From G963665545 sp963665545 (GTDB lineage: Bacteria; Pseudomonadota; Gammaproteobacteria; Xanthomonadales; SZUA-36): a DNA stretch of 64,000 nt. Location: the NCBI GenBank assembly GCA_963665545.2, contig CAXXKZ010000006.1:186001-250000 (forward strand). Direction: 5' to 3'. The translations under genes and the position numbers were made by a program. The notes beneath the pieces were generated by a model. That model was not told the origin of the DNA. It did not search any database and was given only the letters and a program-made list of their open reading frames with translations. Shown here piece by piece: positions 10,934 through 20,726 of the stretch; within the stretch, counting starts at the first letter, position 1; each line of letters starts with the position of its first letter.

Positions 10934-13900
10934 ATGCGGTCTTCCCTCCAGTCTTTCGTTCACCTGCATTTGCACACCGAATATTCACTGGTCGACGGCA
11001 CGGTCCGGATCAAGCAACTGGTAGAACGCGCGCGTGAGTTGGGCATGCCCGCCGTGGCAGTCACCGATCACCACAATCTGTTTGGCATGGTGAAGTTCTA
11101 CCAGGCGGCCGAAACGGCCGGCATCAAACCTATCGTGGGCGCCGACGTGCTATTGCGGACGCCGGATGACCCGGATGTGACATCCCGAATGGTTCTGCTG
11201 TGCCAGAATCGCCAGGGCTACCTCAACTTGTGCGCGCTGCTCAGTCAGGCCTATTTGGAAGGTCAGCATCAGGGCCGACCCTATCTGCGTCGCGATTGGC
11301 TAATGCAACGAAGCGACGGCCTAATGGCATTGTCGGGCGCTGCCCAGGGAGATATTGGCCAGGCCATCATCAATCAGCACCCAAACCGTGCGCAGCAACT
11401 GCTGGAGATGTGGATGGGTGCGTTTCCCGGGCGATTTTACCTGGAATTGGTGCGTACCGGCCGCGAAGGCGAGCAACGTTATGAGGCGCCGATGCTGCAA
11501 CTGGCCGCTGCATTAGGTTGCCCGGTGGTCGCCAGCAACGATGTACGTTTTCTCGATAGAGCAGACTTTCGAGCCCACGAGGCACGGGTCTGCATCCAAC
11601 AGGGCAGACTGCTGTCAGACAAGCGCCGCACCAAGCACTATTCCGAGGAGCAGTATTTGAAAAGCCCGGGGGAAATGGCGGCGCTGTTCGAAGATTTGCC
11701 TGAAGCCCTAACCAACGGCGTAGAACTGGCAAAACGCTGCAATCTTGAGTTGAAATTCGGCCAGTATTATCTGCCCAATTATCCAACCCCGGAAGTCAAC
11801 GGTGAAGCCGAAAAGATCGAAGGATACCTGCGCCGTATGACCGAGCAGGGGCTGGCGGCGCGGTTGGAAAAACATCCCGTGGCCGAGGGGTATACGCTTG
11901 ACCACTATCACGCCCGGCTGGATGTCGAACTGGAGGTGATCGATTCCATGGGCTTCCCTGGCTATTTTCTGATCGTCGCTGACTTTATTCGCTGGGCGCG
12001 TGACAACGACATTCCTGTCGGACCCGGCAGGGGCTCAGGCGCAGGTTCTCTGGTGGCTTATGCGATGGGGATTACCGACCTCGACCCGCTGGAACACGAA
12101 TTGTTATTTGAGCGCTTTTTAAACCCCGAAAGGTTATCGATGCCCGATTTCGACGTCGATTTTTGCATGGAAAAGCGCGACCAGGTGATCGACTATGTGG
12201 CACGCACCTACGGCCGCGACCAGGTCAGCCAAATTATCACGTACGGAACCATGGCGGCCAAGGCCGTGGTGCGCGATTGCGGCCGAGTGTTGGGGCATGG
12301 CTACGGCTACGTCGACAGCATCGCCAAGCTGATTCCTATGACGCTGGGTATCACACTGGAGCGTGCCCTCAAGGACGAACCTGAACTCAATAGGCGCTAC
12401 CAGGACGAGGACGACATGCGCGGCATCATCGACCTGGCCATGTCACTCGAGGGCCTGACCCGCAATGCGGGCAAGCATGCCGGTGGCGTGGTCATTGCGC
12501 CCTCGGCCTTGACCGATTTTACGCCACTGTTTTGTGAATCGGGTGGCGGCAGCATTGTGACCCAATTCGACAAGGATGATATTGAGACCATCGGGCTGGT
12601 GAAATTTGATTTTCTGGGCCTGCGTACGCTGACCATCATCGACTGGACCCTAAAGACCATTAATGCGCAGCGCCTGCGTGAAGGCGAGCCGCCGATAGTT
12701 CTTGAAAATCTGCCGATGGACGACGCCAAAACGTTCAAGTTGCTGCAGTCCTGCGCCACGACAGCCGTCTTCCAGCTCGAATCACGTGGGATGAAGGACC
12801 TGATCCGCCGGCTGATACCGGAGCGGTTCGGCGAAATTGTGGCGCTGGTAGCGCTATTTCGGCCGGGCCCGTTGGAGTCGGGCATGGTGGGCGATTACAT
12901 CGACAGGAAACACGGCCGCGCGGTAGTCCGCTACCCGCATCCGAAGCTGGAAAGCATCCTGGAACCGACTTATGGCGTGATCCTCTACCAGGAACAGGTC
13001 ATGCAGATCGCCCAGGATCTGGCCGGCTACACATTGGGTGCGGCGGACATATTGCGCCGCGCCATGGGCAAGAAAAATCCCGCCGAAATGGCGAAACAAA
13101 GGCAGGTGTTCGTGGACGGCGCCACCCAACGCGGCGTCGGCAACGATCAGGCCAATACCATTTTCGATCAGATGGAGACTTTTGCCGGTTACGGCTTTAA
13201 CAAGTCGCACTCGGCCGCCTATGCGCTCATCGCCTACCACACCGCCTGGCTCAAGGCCCACTACACTTCACAGTTCATGGCCGCGGTATTGTCCGCAGAC
13301 ATGGACACCACCGACAAGGTGGATGACTTCATCCACGAATGCCGCCACCTGGACATCACCATCTCGCCGCCAGACATCAACCGGTCCAACTATGCTTTCA
13401 CATCAACCGGTGATGGGGCCATTTTGTATGGGCTGGGCGCCATCAAGGGCGTAGGCCAGGCCGCCATCGACGTTATTACCGCCGAACGCGAGGCCGCGGG
13501 ACCGTTCGACAATTTGCAGTCTTTTTGCCAACGCATGGACCTGCAGCGCGTCAACAAACGGGTGATCGAAGTGCTGGTCCGCTGCGGGGCGATGGATACG
13601 CTGTGTGACGAAAACGACCCTGACAACCGAGCCCGACTGCTGCATGAACTGCCTGAAACGCTGATTGCGGCGGAACAGACCCAACGCAACCTGGAATCCG
13701 GCCAGAATGACATGTTCGGCGCGGCGGGTGGCGACGATGCGCCAGGGATCCTCAGCCACCGCAACGTTGCGCCCTGGACCGAATTACAGTTTCTGCAGGC
13801 CGAACGCGACACGCTCGGTCTGTACCTGTCGGGACATCCAGTTTCCCTCCAGCTACAGGATATCCGGCGTTTTTCCACCTGCAGCCTCGGGCGCATTGAA

Positions 13901-14428
13901 AAGAATATGCCCAACCCTCCCACCGCAGACCGCCGCGGCGTGCCGATGGTGCTGGCCGGGCTGGTTCGGACCATCCGCAGACGCGGCAATCGCGGTGGCT
14001 TCGTATCGATCGTGGACCACAGCAGCCAGTTGGAAGTCGCGCTGTTCGATGAATCCTGGACACTCTATGTCGAGCTGCTGAGCAAAGACCAGATCATCGT
14101 CGTCGAAGGCAATGTCACGGTGGACAATTTCTCCGGTGGATTCCGCATGAACGCGCAGAAAGTCATGACCCTATCCGAAGCCAAGAGCCGGTTTTCAAAG
14201 GGCGTAATTATTTCGATCCGGGGCCCGAACGAAGAGATCAGCGCAATGCTGCAGAGCACATTTGCCCCATACCTGCAGGGCTCGGGAGAAGTTTTTTTGG
14301 ACTACAGCAATCCTCGCGCTAGGGCGCGGCTGGAACTCGGCGAAGAATGGGCCGTGAAGCCCTGCGAAGAATTGGTGGCCGCGCTTGGGCAGCTGCCTGC
14401 TGTGACTGATGCGCGATTGATTTATTAA
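10934..14428 (+). CDS. dnaE: DNA polymerase III alpha subunit
   Basis: This is the replicative polymerase subunit, 1164 residues, the usual DnaE1 length. The N-terminal PHP domain begins FVHLHLHTEYSLVDG. The polymerase core contains the catalytic aspartates in PDFDVDFCMEKRD (about 400-412) and the GPGRGSGAGS loop near 360. Helix-hairpin-helix and OB-fold regions occupy the C-terminal third. ATG at 10934 opens directly on the PHP domain. The gene stands alone, with tRNA-Val upstream on the other strand. Its TAA stop overlaps the first base of a dispersed repeat (14428). There are no lesions, in contrast to many accessory genes here. Confidence 0.98.
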   Translation: MRSSLQSFVHLHLHTEYSLVDGTVRIKQLVERARELGMPAVAVTDHHNLFGMVKFYQAAETAGIKPIVGADVLLRTPDDPDVTSRMVLLCQNRQGYLNLCALLSQAYLEGQHQGRPYLRRDWLMQRSDGLMALSGAAQGDIGQAIINQHPNRAQQLLEMWMGAFPGRFYLELVRTGREGEQRYEAPMLQLAAALGCPVVASNDVRFLDRADFRAHEARVCIQQGRLLSDKRRTKHYSEEQYLKSPGEMAALFEDLPEALTNGVELAKRCNLELKFGQYYLPNYPTPEVNGEAEKIEGYLRRMTEQGLAARLEKHPVAEGYTLDHYHARLDVELEVIDSMGFPGYFLIVADFIRWARDNDIPVGPGRGSGAGSLVAYAMGITDLDPLEHELLFERFLNPERLSMPDFDVDFCMEKRDQVIDYVARTYGRDQVSQIITYGTMAAKAVVRDCGRVLGHGYGYVDSIAKLIPMTLGITLERALKDEPELNRRYQDEDDMRGIIDLAMSLEGLTRNAGKHAGGVVIAPSALTDFTPLFCESGGGSIVTQFDKDDIETIGLVKFDFLGLRTLTIIDWTLKTINAQRLREGEPPIVLENLPMDDAKTFKLLQSCATTAVFQLESRGMKDLIRRLIPERFGEIVALVALFRPGPLESGMVGDYIDRKHGRAVVRYPHPKLESILEPTYGVILYQEQVMQIAQDLAGYTLGAADILRRAMGKKNPAEMAKQRQVFVDGATQRGVGNDQANTIFDQMETFAGYGFNKSHSAAYALIAYHTAWLKAHYTSQFMAAVLSADMDTTDKVDDFIHECRHLDITISPPDINRSNYAFTSTGDGAILYGLGAIKGVGQAAIDVITAEREAAGPFDNLQSFCQRMDLQRVNKRVIEVLVRCGAMDTLCDENDPDNRARLLHELPETLIAAEQTQRNLESGQNDMFGAAGGDDAPGILSHRNVAPWTELQFLQAERDTLGLYLSGHPVSLQLQDIRRFSTCSLGRIEKNMPNPPTADRRGVPMVLAGLVRTIRRRGNRGGFVSIVDHSSQLEVALFDESWTLYVELLSKDQIIVVEGNVTVDNFSGGFRMNAQKVMTLSEAKSRFSKGVIISIRGPNEEISAMLQSTFAPYLQGSGEVFLDYSNPRARARLELGEEWAVKPCEELVAALGQLPAVTDARLIY

Positions 14429-14926
14429 AGGAGTCTCGCTTCCCTCGGCAAAGCTTCCGCTCCTGCTCACGCCCCTCGACTACATCCTTGTAGTCGACTG
14501 CTCCCTGCGTTGCTCTACCTCCTGCATCCCTGCAGTCGTGCTCCCGCCTTCGGCAGCGCAGGCAGAGAAGAGGGTACGGTTTCGCCGCAGGCGAAGAAGT
14601 GCCCGATGAGCGCCGTAGCGCGTGCAGGTAAGGAAGGTAGTGCGGTTTCGCCATTGGCGAAGAAGCGCTGCCTGACTGCCGTCGCGCGTAGGCGGCTGCA
14701 CGCACGGGCCACGGCACTTCGTCAGCGCTTTATGCGCTGCGCGCAAGCCGCACTTCCTTCGTTGCCTGCCCTACGGCTTCGGAGCCGTACTCTTTGCCCT
14801 GCGGGCAAACCGTGTGGCTCCTCGGGCCTGCGCTCGACGGCATGCAATAGGCGCCTGGCCCCCCTCTGGTACCGCTCGCGTTGCTCGACTTACCCAACCG
14901 GGGCCGGCGGGTCGCCTGCGGCTCCG
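14428..14926 (+). repeat. dispersed extragenic repeat, long copy (R1)
   Basis: This is the longest member of a family recurring at 41596-41733, 49331-49523, 50874-51011 and 52613-52634. It begins AAGGAGTCTCGCTTCCCT and ends GCCTGCGGCTCC. It includes an internal GC-rich insert with its own near-repeats, such as GTTTCGCC...GGCGAAGAAG occurring twice (about 14580 and 14647). Small open frames here share no family motif. It fills the whole gap between dnaE and the transglycosylase gene. Confidence 0.8.
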
Positions 14927-14939
14927 ACGCCAATTGTTG

Positions 14940-15635
14940 TTAGCTGGTGGCTTGCTGATACCGCCTGTAAAGGATTCTGACACGACGCACGTATTCGCGC
15001 GTCTCATCATAGGGCGGGATGCCGCCATACTTTCTGACGGCGCCACTGCCGGCATTGTAAGCGGCGGCGGCCAATGCGACATCACCACGAAATTCGTCCA
15101 GCAGTTGTGACAGGTAGCGCGTGCCACCATCGATATTATGGGCGGGATTAAAGGGATCGCGGACGCGCATTTGTGCCACTGTCGCCGGCATCAGCTGCAT
15201 CAGGCCCTGGGCCCCTTTAGGCGATTCAGCATCGGGCTGGTAGGCCGACTCGGCGTGAATAATGGCTCTTATCAGCGAAGCGTCAATGCCATTGGTATTG
15301 GCGGCAAGCCGGATTTCACTGGCGAAAGCACGCGTGTTCAACGGCACTCTTTCCCAACTCACCTTGCTGCTGCAAGACGGGTCAGAGGCATAGCACGGAA
15401 ACTTGAAAACCTGGTAGTCAATGCGCGAAGAGGGTTCGATATTGGTGTAGGTGACGATACCCTTGGCATCAACGTACTTGTAGATTTCAGCCTTGGCCGC
15501 GGTTGTGGTGCAAAGCAGCACCGCAGACCAGATTCCACACTTCAGCCAATAACGCCATACGGTGCCGGCTATGGCTGCATATTCCCTGGATATTCCTGCA
15601 TTCCTTTGCATTGCACGCTCCTCCCATTTGTTCAT
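14940..15635 (-). CDS. secreted lytic transglycosylase (SLT family)
   Basis: This 231-residue protein should cleave peptidoglycan glycan strands in the periplasm. After a hydrophobic N-terminal segment (about 28-48) comes a short DUF4124-like stretch (IYKYVDAKGIVTYTN). The Slt/goose-lysozyme-like domain follows: catalytic Glu in IHAESAYQPDAES, then KGAQGLMQLMP and the AAAYNAGSGAV signature near the end. The start is uncertain: ATG 15635 gives an N-terminus with acidic residues before the signal, and a second ATG lies 8 codons in. The stop abuts dispersed repeat R1. There is no operon partner. Confidence 0.9.
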   Translation of the reverse strand: MNKWEERAMQRNAGISREYAAIAGTVWRYWLKCGIWSAVLLCTTTAAKAEIYKYVDAKGIVTYTNIEPSSRIDYQVFKFPCYASDPSCSSKVSWERVPLNTRAFASEIRLAANTNGIDASLIRAIIHAESAYQPDAESPKGAQGLMQLMPATVAQMRVRDPFNPAHNIDGGTRYLSQLLDEFRGDVALAAAAYNAGSGAVRKYGGIPPYDETREYVRRVRILYRRYQQATS

Positions 15636-15842
15636 GCAATTTGGACTCTCGCTATTAGTATTCTAAACCCAATCAGTCGCTTGTGACACTTTTTTCATTT
15701 TAAACAACCAACGACCCAATGCGATGACCGGGCTGATTCAGCCAGATTTACTGCCGGACAGCGGGCGGCCAAAGACCTGATGGAGGGACTCCAATCATCT
15801 CAACAGGTTCAATCTCAAGTACGAAAGGATGCGCCGGAGCGG

Positions 15843-16319
15843 CTAAATATGGCAGAACGCGGAATCGTTTTTCTCCAGGTACCTTTGATGGTATTCCTCG
15901 GCGCGCCAGAACATCCCGGCGGGTGCAACCTCTGTCACGACCGGGTTGCTCAAGTCGCCGGTGGCATCGATTTGTGCGATCTTCGCCTCGGCCTGCTTCT
16001 TTTGGTCTTCGTCATGGTAGTAAATTGCCGAGCGGTACTGCGTGCCACGGTCCGGTCCTTGGCGATTCAGGGTGGTGGGGTTGTGAATATCGAAAAATGC
16101 GCTCATTAGCTCAGCATAGCTGATCCGCTCGGGATCGAAGGTCACCTGAACGGCCTCGGCGTGGCCGGTGGCACCGCCGCAGACCTGGCGGTAGGTGGGT
16201 TCATCGATGTGCCCTCCCATATAACCGACCGGCGCGTCCGCCACACCCGGCAATGCCCTGAAGCGGGCCTCGACGCCCCAAAAACATCCTGCTGCAAAAC
16301 TGGCCACATCTTTAGCCAT
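15843..16319 (-). CDS. msrA: peptide methionine-(S)-sulfoxide reductase
   Basis: This 158-residue MsrA repairs oxidised methionine, using thioredoxin for turnover. The catalytic Cys sits in AAGCFWGVEA at the N-terminus. Further family motifs are VGYMGG, TGHAEAVQV, RGTQYRS and the C-terminal EYHQRYL. The start at 16319 (MAKDV) is chosen because the catalytic motif normally lies about 10 residues in. It overlaps the end of the thioesterase gene by 8 bp, so the two are probably co-transcribed. An in-frame start at 16397 would overlap that gene much further. Confidence 0.95.
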   Translation of the reverse strand: MAKDVASFAAGCFWGVEARFRALPGVADAPVGYMGGHIDEPTYRQVCGGATGHAEAVQVTFDPERISYAELMSAFFDIHNPTTLNRQGPDRGTQYRSAIYYHDEDQKKQAEAKIAQIDATGDLSNPVVTEVAPAGMFWRAEEYHQRYLEKNDSAFCHI

Positions 16320-17262
16320 CGTTGTTACTCCCGGCATCGTCAGAACCATTTGTAGACCCAGGCCTGGCATCGGGCCTAGGATCGGGCCTCGAATCAAGAT
16401 TGGGCACCCTCATGACACCCTCCTGAACCGTGTTGGCGACCAGGCGGCCACTGCGATCGTAAATCATACCCCTGGCCAGCCCCCGGCCTCCACTAGAACT
16501 GGGGCTGTCGCAGGCATAAAGCAACCAGTCATCTACCCGCACATCGCGATGGAACCACATCGCGTGGTCAATGCTGGCCATCATCAACTCACCCTTCAGC
16601 CAGGATATGCCATGCGGCAGCGTGGCCGTGCCGATCAGGTGAAAGTCAGACACATAGGCCAGCAGGGCTCGGTTGAGTACCTGGTCGTCTCCGGCGCCGG
16701 GGTCCATTCGGAACCAGATTTCCTTATACGGTGCCTTGGGCACGGTGTTATAGGGATCGTCATCGCGCACCGGGCGAAATTCGAAGGGTCCGAAGCGATC
16801 GAACCAGCGTCTCAGCAACTGCGGCACGCGGGCCAGTTGATCAGGCGAGATCGGATCGCCGGCTTCCAGTTCTTCTGGACTGGCGACCTGCGGCGCCGGA
16901 AACTGGTGGTCGAGGCCTTTTTCTGGCACTTGGAAAGAAGCGGACAAGGTGAAAATGGGCCAGCCGTGCTGGATCGCCACCACGCGCCGAGCGCTGTAGC
17001 TTCGCCCATCCCGGCTGCGGTCAACGCTGTATACGATGGGTGACTTATCGTCACCGGCACGCAAGAAATAGCCGTGCAGTGAGTGAATCATCCGATCCTC
17101 TACAGTCTTGCTGGCCGCCAGCGCCGCCTGGCATAAGACCTGACCGCCGAACACCCGATGGGTGCCGATATCGCGGCTTTCACCGCGAAACAAATTGACT
17201 TCCAGCCTTTCCAGATCGATCAGGTCCAGTAATTCCTGCACCGGGTTTTGTTCTTGATTCAT
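16312..17262 (-). CDS. tesB: acyl-CoA thioesterase II
   Basis: This 316-residue tandem hot-dog thioesterase hydrolyses acyl-CoA to free acid and CoA. TesB features include LFRGESRDIG, RVFGGQVLCQA, LHGYFLRAGD near the N-terminus and DHAMWFHRD with SPSSSGGRGL in the second domain. The start at 17262 (MNQEQNP) gives the usual length; a longer frame to 17328 adds an unlikely leader. The C-terminus carries an unusual tail of Arg/Asp/Pro repeats then Asn/Ser/Asp after the conserved core. The final codons overlap the msrA start. Confidence 0.93.
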   Translation of the reverse strand: MNQEQNPVQELLDLIDLERLEVNLFRGESRDIGTHRVFGGQVLCQAALAASKTVEDRMIHSLHGYFLRAGDDKSPIVYSVDRSRDGRSYSARRVVAIQHGWPIFTLSASFQVPEKGLDHQFPAPQVASPEELEAGDPISPDQLARVPQLLRRWFDRFGPFEFRPVRDDDPYNTVPKAPYKEIWFRMDPGAGDDQVLNRALLAYVSDFHLIGTATLPHGISWLKGELMMASIDHAMWFHRDVRVDDWLLYACDSPSSSGGRGLARGMIYDRSGRLVANTVQEGVMRVPNLDSRPDPRPDARPGSTNGSDDAGSNNDG

Positions 17263-17548
17263 TGGCTGTTTCCCACCCACTGCAAGCTGCCCGCAGAGCT
17301 TAAACCGAACCCCCAAACCTCTGCGCATTCTACATCCATTACCGCCCTGGTGGGCACCCGCTCATATCTCGAGAGTGGTGTGGAGCAAGGCCGACTTACG
17401 CGACCCGGTTGCGATCGGCAGGCCATCAGCAGAAATGGTCGTTTTCCGGCAGATGCTGACAAAATGTGCCCAAGGCGATTCAGGTAGGGCAATGTTGGAG
17501 AATTCTATATATCGTTGTTTTTACTATGTTTTCAGAAAGCACTGGCGC

Positions 17549-17564
17549 AGGCACGGATGTTGCA
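17549..17564 (+). promoter_or_regulatory. sigma-54 promoter of the pilin gene
   Basis: AGGCACGGATGTTGCA has the diagnostic GG-N10-GC spacing (GG at 17550-17551, GC at 17562-17563) and a close match to TGGCACG-N4-TTGCA. It ends 83 bp before the pilin ATG. Pilin genes in this class are classically driven by RpoN with PilR, so the context fits. Confidence 0.75.
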
Positions 17565-17646
17565 TTCTATAGTGGTATCGGTCATTAAAATTTGGATACC
17601 GAATCAAGCTGCAGTGAAGCAGGAAAGTTGCAACGAGGGAACGAAA

Positions 17647-18153
17647 ATGCAAATCAATACCAAATCACCACGAGGTTTCACACTCATCGAATTGATGATT
17701 GTCATTGCAATCATCGCCACACTAGTTGCCATCGCACTGCCTGCTTATCAGGATTATTCGATACGGGCCAAGGTAGGCGAGGGCCTGAGTATCGCTGCAA
17801 CCGCCAAAATGGCGCTGGCGGACACCTGTCAAACAGATGGCAGCCTGATCATCTCTGATGGCGCCCAGGTTGGCTTTATATTTGAAGAGTCGAAATTCGT
17901 GTTAGCTGTCGAAATCGCGGCTGATTGCAGTACCGGGTCGATGGCAATTGCGATTCAAACCCAGAATACAGGCGCTGATGATGATCCCATCATTTTGCTG
18001 ACGACCAATGGCTTTTTCTTCCTCGTTGCCTCTGGCTCCAGCGCCAGTTGGAATTGCCTGGGAGTTGCCCAGAAATCAGCACATTTACCGGCAGGCTGCC
18101 GCACGACCGAACAGCGCTTCTACAGCGAATTGGGAAACTACGCAGAGGCTTGA
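17647..18153 (+). CDS. pilA: type IV major pilin-like prepilin
   Basis: This 168-residue prepilin has a short basic leader ending in Gly, then the mature N-terminus FTLIELMIVIAIIATLVAIAL, with the conserved Glu at +5, followed by PAYQDY. The globular domain is acidic and carries several Cys (CQTDGS, ADCSTGS, WNCLGV, AGCR), so a C-terminal disulfide loop is likely. The start at 17647 follows GAGGGAACGAAA. The sigma-54 promoter at 17549 supports a major, regulated pilin. With ComEA at 21.4 kb it suggests twitching motility and DNA uptake. A minor pilin cannot be excluded. Confidence 0.85.
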   Translation: MQINTKSPRGFTLIELMIVIAIIATLVAIALPAYQDYSIRAKVGEGLSIAATAKMALADTCQTDGSLIISDGAQVGFIFEESKFVLAVEIAADCSTGSMAIAIQTQNTGADDDPIILLTTNGFFFLVASGSSASWNCLGVAQKSAHLPAGCRTTEQRFYSELGNYAEA

Positions 18154-18256
18154 TCGCCCACATTCTGATTGCCGGCCTGGTTGCTGCCCCGGTTACTTTT
18201 TGCCCGAGGGCTCTGCCTGGCTTGAACTGGTTGCCGTTTCCCACCACTATGGATGG

Positions 18257-19123
18257 ATGACAGCAGCGCCCCGCTTAGCCGCCTCCAATGCAAGTCATGC
18301 CAAGTCTCAGCTGGACTCGACGCAGCAGCAACGCCTCGATGAGGTCGTCAGGCAGTTGATCTGTGGGCTGCCTGCGAATTCCCCTACGATTACCGGCATT
18401 GCGGGCGCCCCGGGATGTGGCAAATCGACGCTGGCCGCCCTGCTCTGTGAGAATCTAAACAAGGCTGGAATTCCTTCGCTGTGCCTGGCACTGGACGATT
18501 ACTACCTTGGCCGGCCAGAGCGGGGCCAAATGGCGCAGGACCACCATCGCCTTTTTGCGACCCGAGGTGTGCCGGGCACTCATGATCTTGATCGGCTGGT
18601 CAGCGACATGGCGGCGTTGAAAAACGGCAACCTAAGCGATCTGCATCTGCGCCGCTTCGACAAATCTACCGACTCCGTCTCGCCCGCCATCGAGTGGCCT
18701 GTGCCAGAGATATCGCCACAGCACATCTTCCTGGAAGGTTGGTGCATAGGTGCCCAGGTCCAAAGCGACACCGAGCTGGACAAGCCAATTAGCGCTTTCG
18801 AATCCCGTTGCGATCCGGAGACAAAATGGCGCAGGCAGGTCAATGGGTTTCTGGGCACGTACCAGGAGCGCCTCTGGCCCATGCTCGATCAGACGTGGTA
18901 CCTGGCCGTGCCAGGCTGGGAACGGGTGGTGGACTGGCGCTGGCAGCAGGAACGGCGTGGTGGCAGTTCACTGCTAAAAAACCGCGCAGCGGTGGAGAAT
19001 TTTCTGGCCACGTTCAAGCGAATTGTCCTGCAAATGCTCAGCACCCATCGCCAGTGGGCGGATGTGAGTCTGTATGCCGATGACCATCATCACCTGCGCC
19101 TTGCAAGACCATCGGGGCGATGA
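18257..19123 (+). CDS. D-glycerate 3-kinase-like P-loop kinase
   Basis: This 288-residue P-loop kinase resembles the bacterial, plant and yeast glycerate-kinase-like group. Walker A is GIAGAPGCGKSTLA (about residues 48-61). LALDDYYLGRPER and HIFLEGWCIG supply the conserved acidic residues, and PGTHDLDRL lies between. It probably phosphorylates D-glycerate or a related small molecule; the substrate is inferred from family only. ATG at 18257 is used because earlier in-frame codons fall inside the pilin gene. The stop overlaps the sbcB ATG by 4 bp (ATGA), indicating translational coupling. Confidence 0.8.
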   Translation: MTAAPRLAASNASHAKSQLDSTQQQRLDEVVRQLICGLPANSPTITGIAGAPGCGKSTLAALLCENLNKAGIPSLCLALDDYYLGRPERGQMAQDHHRLFATRGVPGTHDLDRLVSDMAALKNGNLSDLHLRRFDKSTDSVSPAIEWPVPEISPQHIFLEGWCIGAQVQSDTELDKPISAFESRCDPETKWRRQVNGFLGTYQERLWPMLDQTWYLAVPGWERVVDWRWQQERRGGSSLLKNRAAVENFLATFKRIVLQMLSTHRQWADVSLYADDHHHLRLARPSGR

Positions 19124-20625
19124 GCACCTCGGAAACCTTTCTTTGGCACGACTACGAAACGTTCGGCGCCAGTCCGATGGTCGATCGGCCGGCGCAATTC
19201 GCAGGCCAGAGAACCGATGCCGCGCTCAACAATGTAGGCGATCCGCTGGTGGTGTACTGCGCTCCCGCCGATGATGTATTGCCACACCCGCAGGCCTGCC
19301 TGATCACCGGTATCACACCCCAGGAGGCGCAGGAGAAAGGCGTCCGGGAAACGGAATTCGCAAGCCGGATACTGCAGGAGATGATGCGCCCAGGCACCTG
19401 CAGCGTCGGTTTCAACAGCCTGCGCTTCGACGACCTGATCAGCCGCACTTTGTTTTACCGCAACCTGCGCGACCCCTATGAACGAGAATACAAGAACGGT
19501 AACTCGCGCTGGGACATCATCGACCTGGCGCGCATGTGTTATGCCCTAAGGCCGGACGGCATCAACTGGCCAAAGGTGCCGACTATCGGGCGAGACGGAG
19601 AAATGGATGGCGGGGAGCGCGCCAGCTTCAGGCTTCAGGATCTCAGCGCCGCCAATTCGATCGCCCACGAAGGCGCGCACGATGCCCTCGCCGATGTACA
19701 TGCCACCATTGGCCTGGCGCGGCTGATCCGCGAGCGGCAGCCCAGGTTGTTCGGCTGGTCTTTGACGATGCGGCGTTACAAGGACGTCTGGCCGCTGCTC
19801 AACCCGGCTGAGCCCAAGGCCATCTTGCACACCTCTTCCAGAATTCCGGCCATCCGCGGCTGTACCACCATGGTGCTGCCGCTGGCGGTATCGCCGGTCA
19901 ATCCCAAGGCGGTGATCGTGTTTGACCTGATGGGGGACCCTGAACCGCTGATCCGGGAACCGGCCGACGTCATCAATGACCTGGTGTTCACGGCGGCGGC
20001 CGACCTGCCCGACGGCATGGAGCGTCTGCCACTGAAACAGATACGCGCCAATGGCGTGCCAATGTTGGCGCCACCGGGTACCTTGAAGGGTGCCGACCCG
20101 GCCAGAATTGGGCTCGATCCGGAGCGCTGCCGGCGCCACGAACAACGCCTGCTTGGTGCACTGCAATCGGTGCACGACAAAGTCGCCGAGGTGTTTTCCC
20201 AGCCACACGTCAGTGAGTCCCGGGATCCGGACCTGATGCTTTACTCGGGCAGGTTTTTCTCCTCCGCGGATCGGCACCTGATGAACAAAATCATCAGCAT
20301 GGATGGCAGTACATTGGGGGGGCACTTATGGTCATTTCAAGACAGCCGTCTGCCGACCATGCTGTTCCGTTACCGGGCGCGCAATTATCCCGAGTCTCTG
20401 AACCCAAATGAGCGCGAAGCCTGGCAGCGGTATCGCCAGGAAAGACTGCTCACACCGGCCGATGACCGGCAACTCGATTTCAGCACGTTCAAGGTGGCGT
20501 TGGCGACGGCCAGAGAGACCCATTCCGATGATGCCCATGCACAGCGAATACTGGATCACCTGGCATCCTGGACCGTCGTTATCGGCCTGGAGGAGCTGGA
20601 AAATCTTGATTTTCCGGAAGATTAA
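19120..20625 (+). CDS. sbcB: exodeoxyribonuclease I
   Basis: This 501-residue 3'-5' single-strand DNA exonuclease acts in recombination and mismatch repair. The DEDDh motifs are visible: FLWHDYETFG at the N-terminus, FNSLRFDD near 100 and HDALADVHAT near 190. The SH3-like and C-terminal extended regions fit the ExoI family. Length is slightly above the E. coli protein. It is coupled to the upstream kinase gene by a 4-bp overlap. Intact. Confidence 0.95.
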   Translation: MSTSETFLWHDYETFGASPMVDRPAQFAGQRTDAALNNVGDPLVVYCAPADDVLPHPQACLITGITPQEAQEKGVRETEFASRILQEMMRPGTCSVGFNSLRFDDLISRTLFYRNLRDPYEREYKNGNSRWDIIDLARMCYALRPDGINWPKVPTIGRDGEMDGGERASFRLQDLSAANSIAHEGAHDALADVHATIGLARLIRERQPRLFGWSLTMRRYKDVWPLLNPAEPKAILHTSSRIPAIRGCTTMVLPLAVSPVNPKAVIVFDLMGDPEPLIREPADVINDLVFTAAADLPDGMERLPLKQIRANGVPMLAPPGTLKGADPARIGLDPERCRRHEQRLLGALQSVHDKVAEVFSQPHVSESRDPDLMLYSGRFFSSADRHLMNKIISMDGSTLGGHLWSFQDSRLPTMLFRYRARNYPESLNPNEREAWQRYRQERLLTPADDRQLDFSTFKVALATARETHSDDAHAQRILDHLASWTVVIGLEELENLDFPED

Positions 20626-20726
20626 CCTGGCATCAGCGACTGCAGCCGTCAAGCGCAGGAGGTTTCCGCTTTGCGTCAGCAAAATTCAATGGTTTAGAGA
20701 AGAAGTTTAGACTTGATTCGAACTCT

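Noticed and set aside
14428..14926. Small proteins within dispersed repeat R1
   Set aside because: Frames on both strands differ between copies and show no conserved protein pattern.
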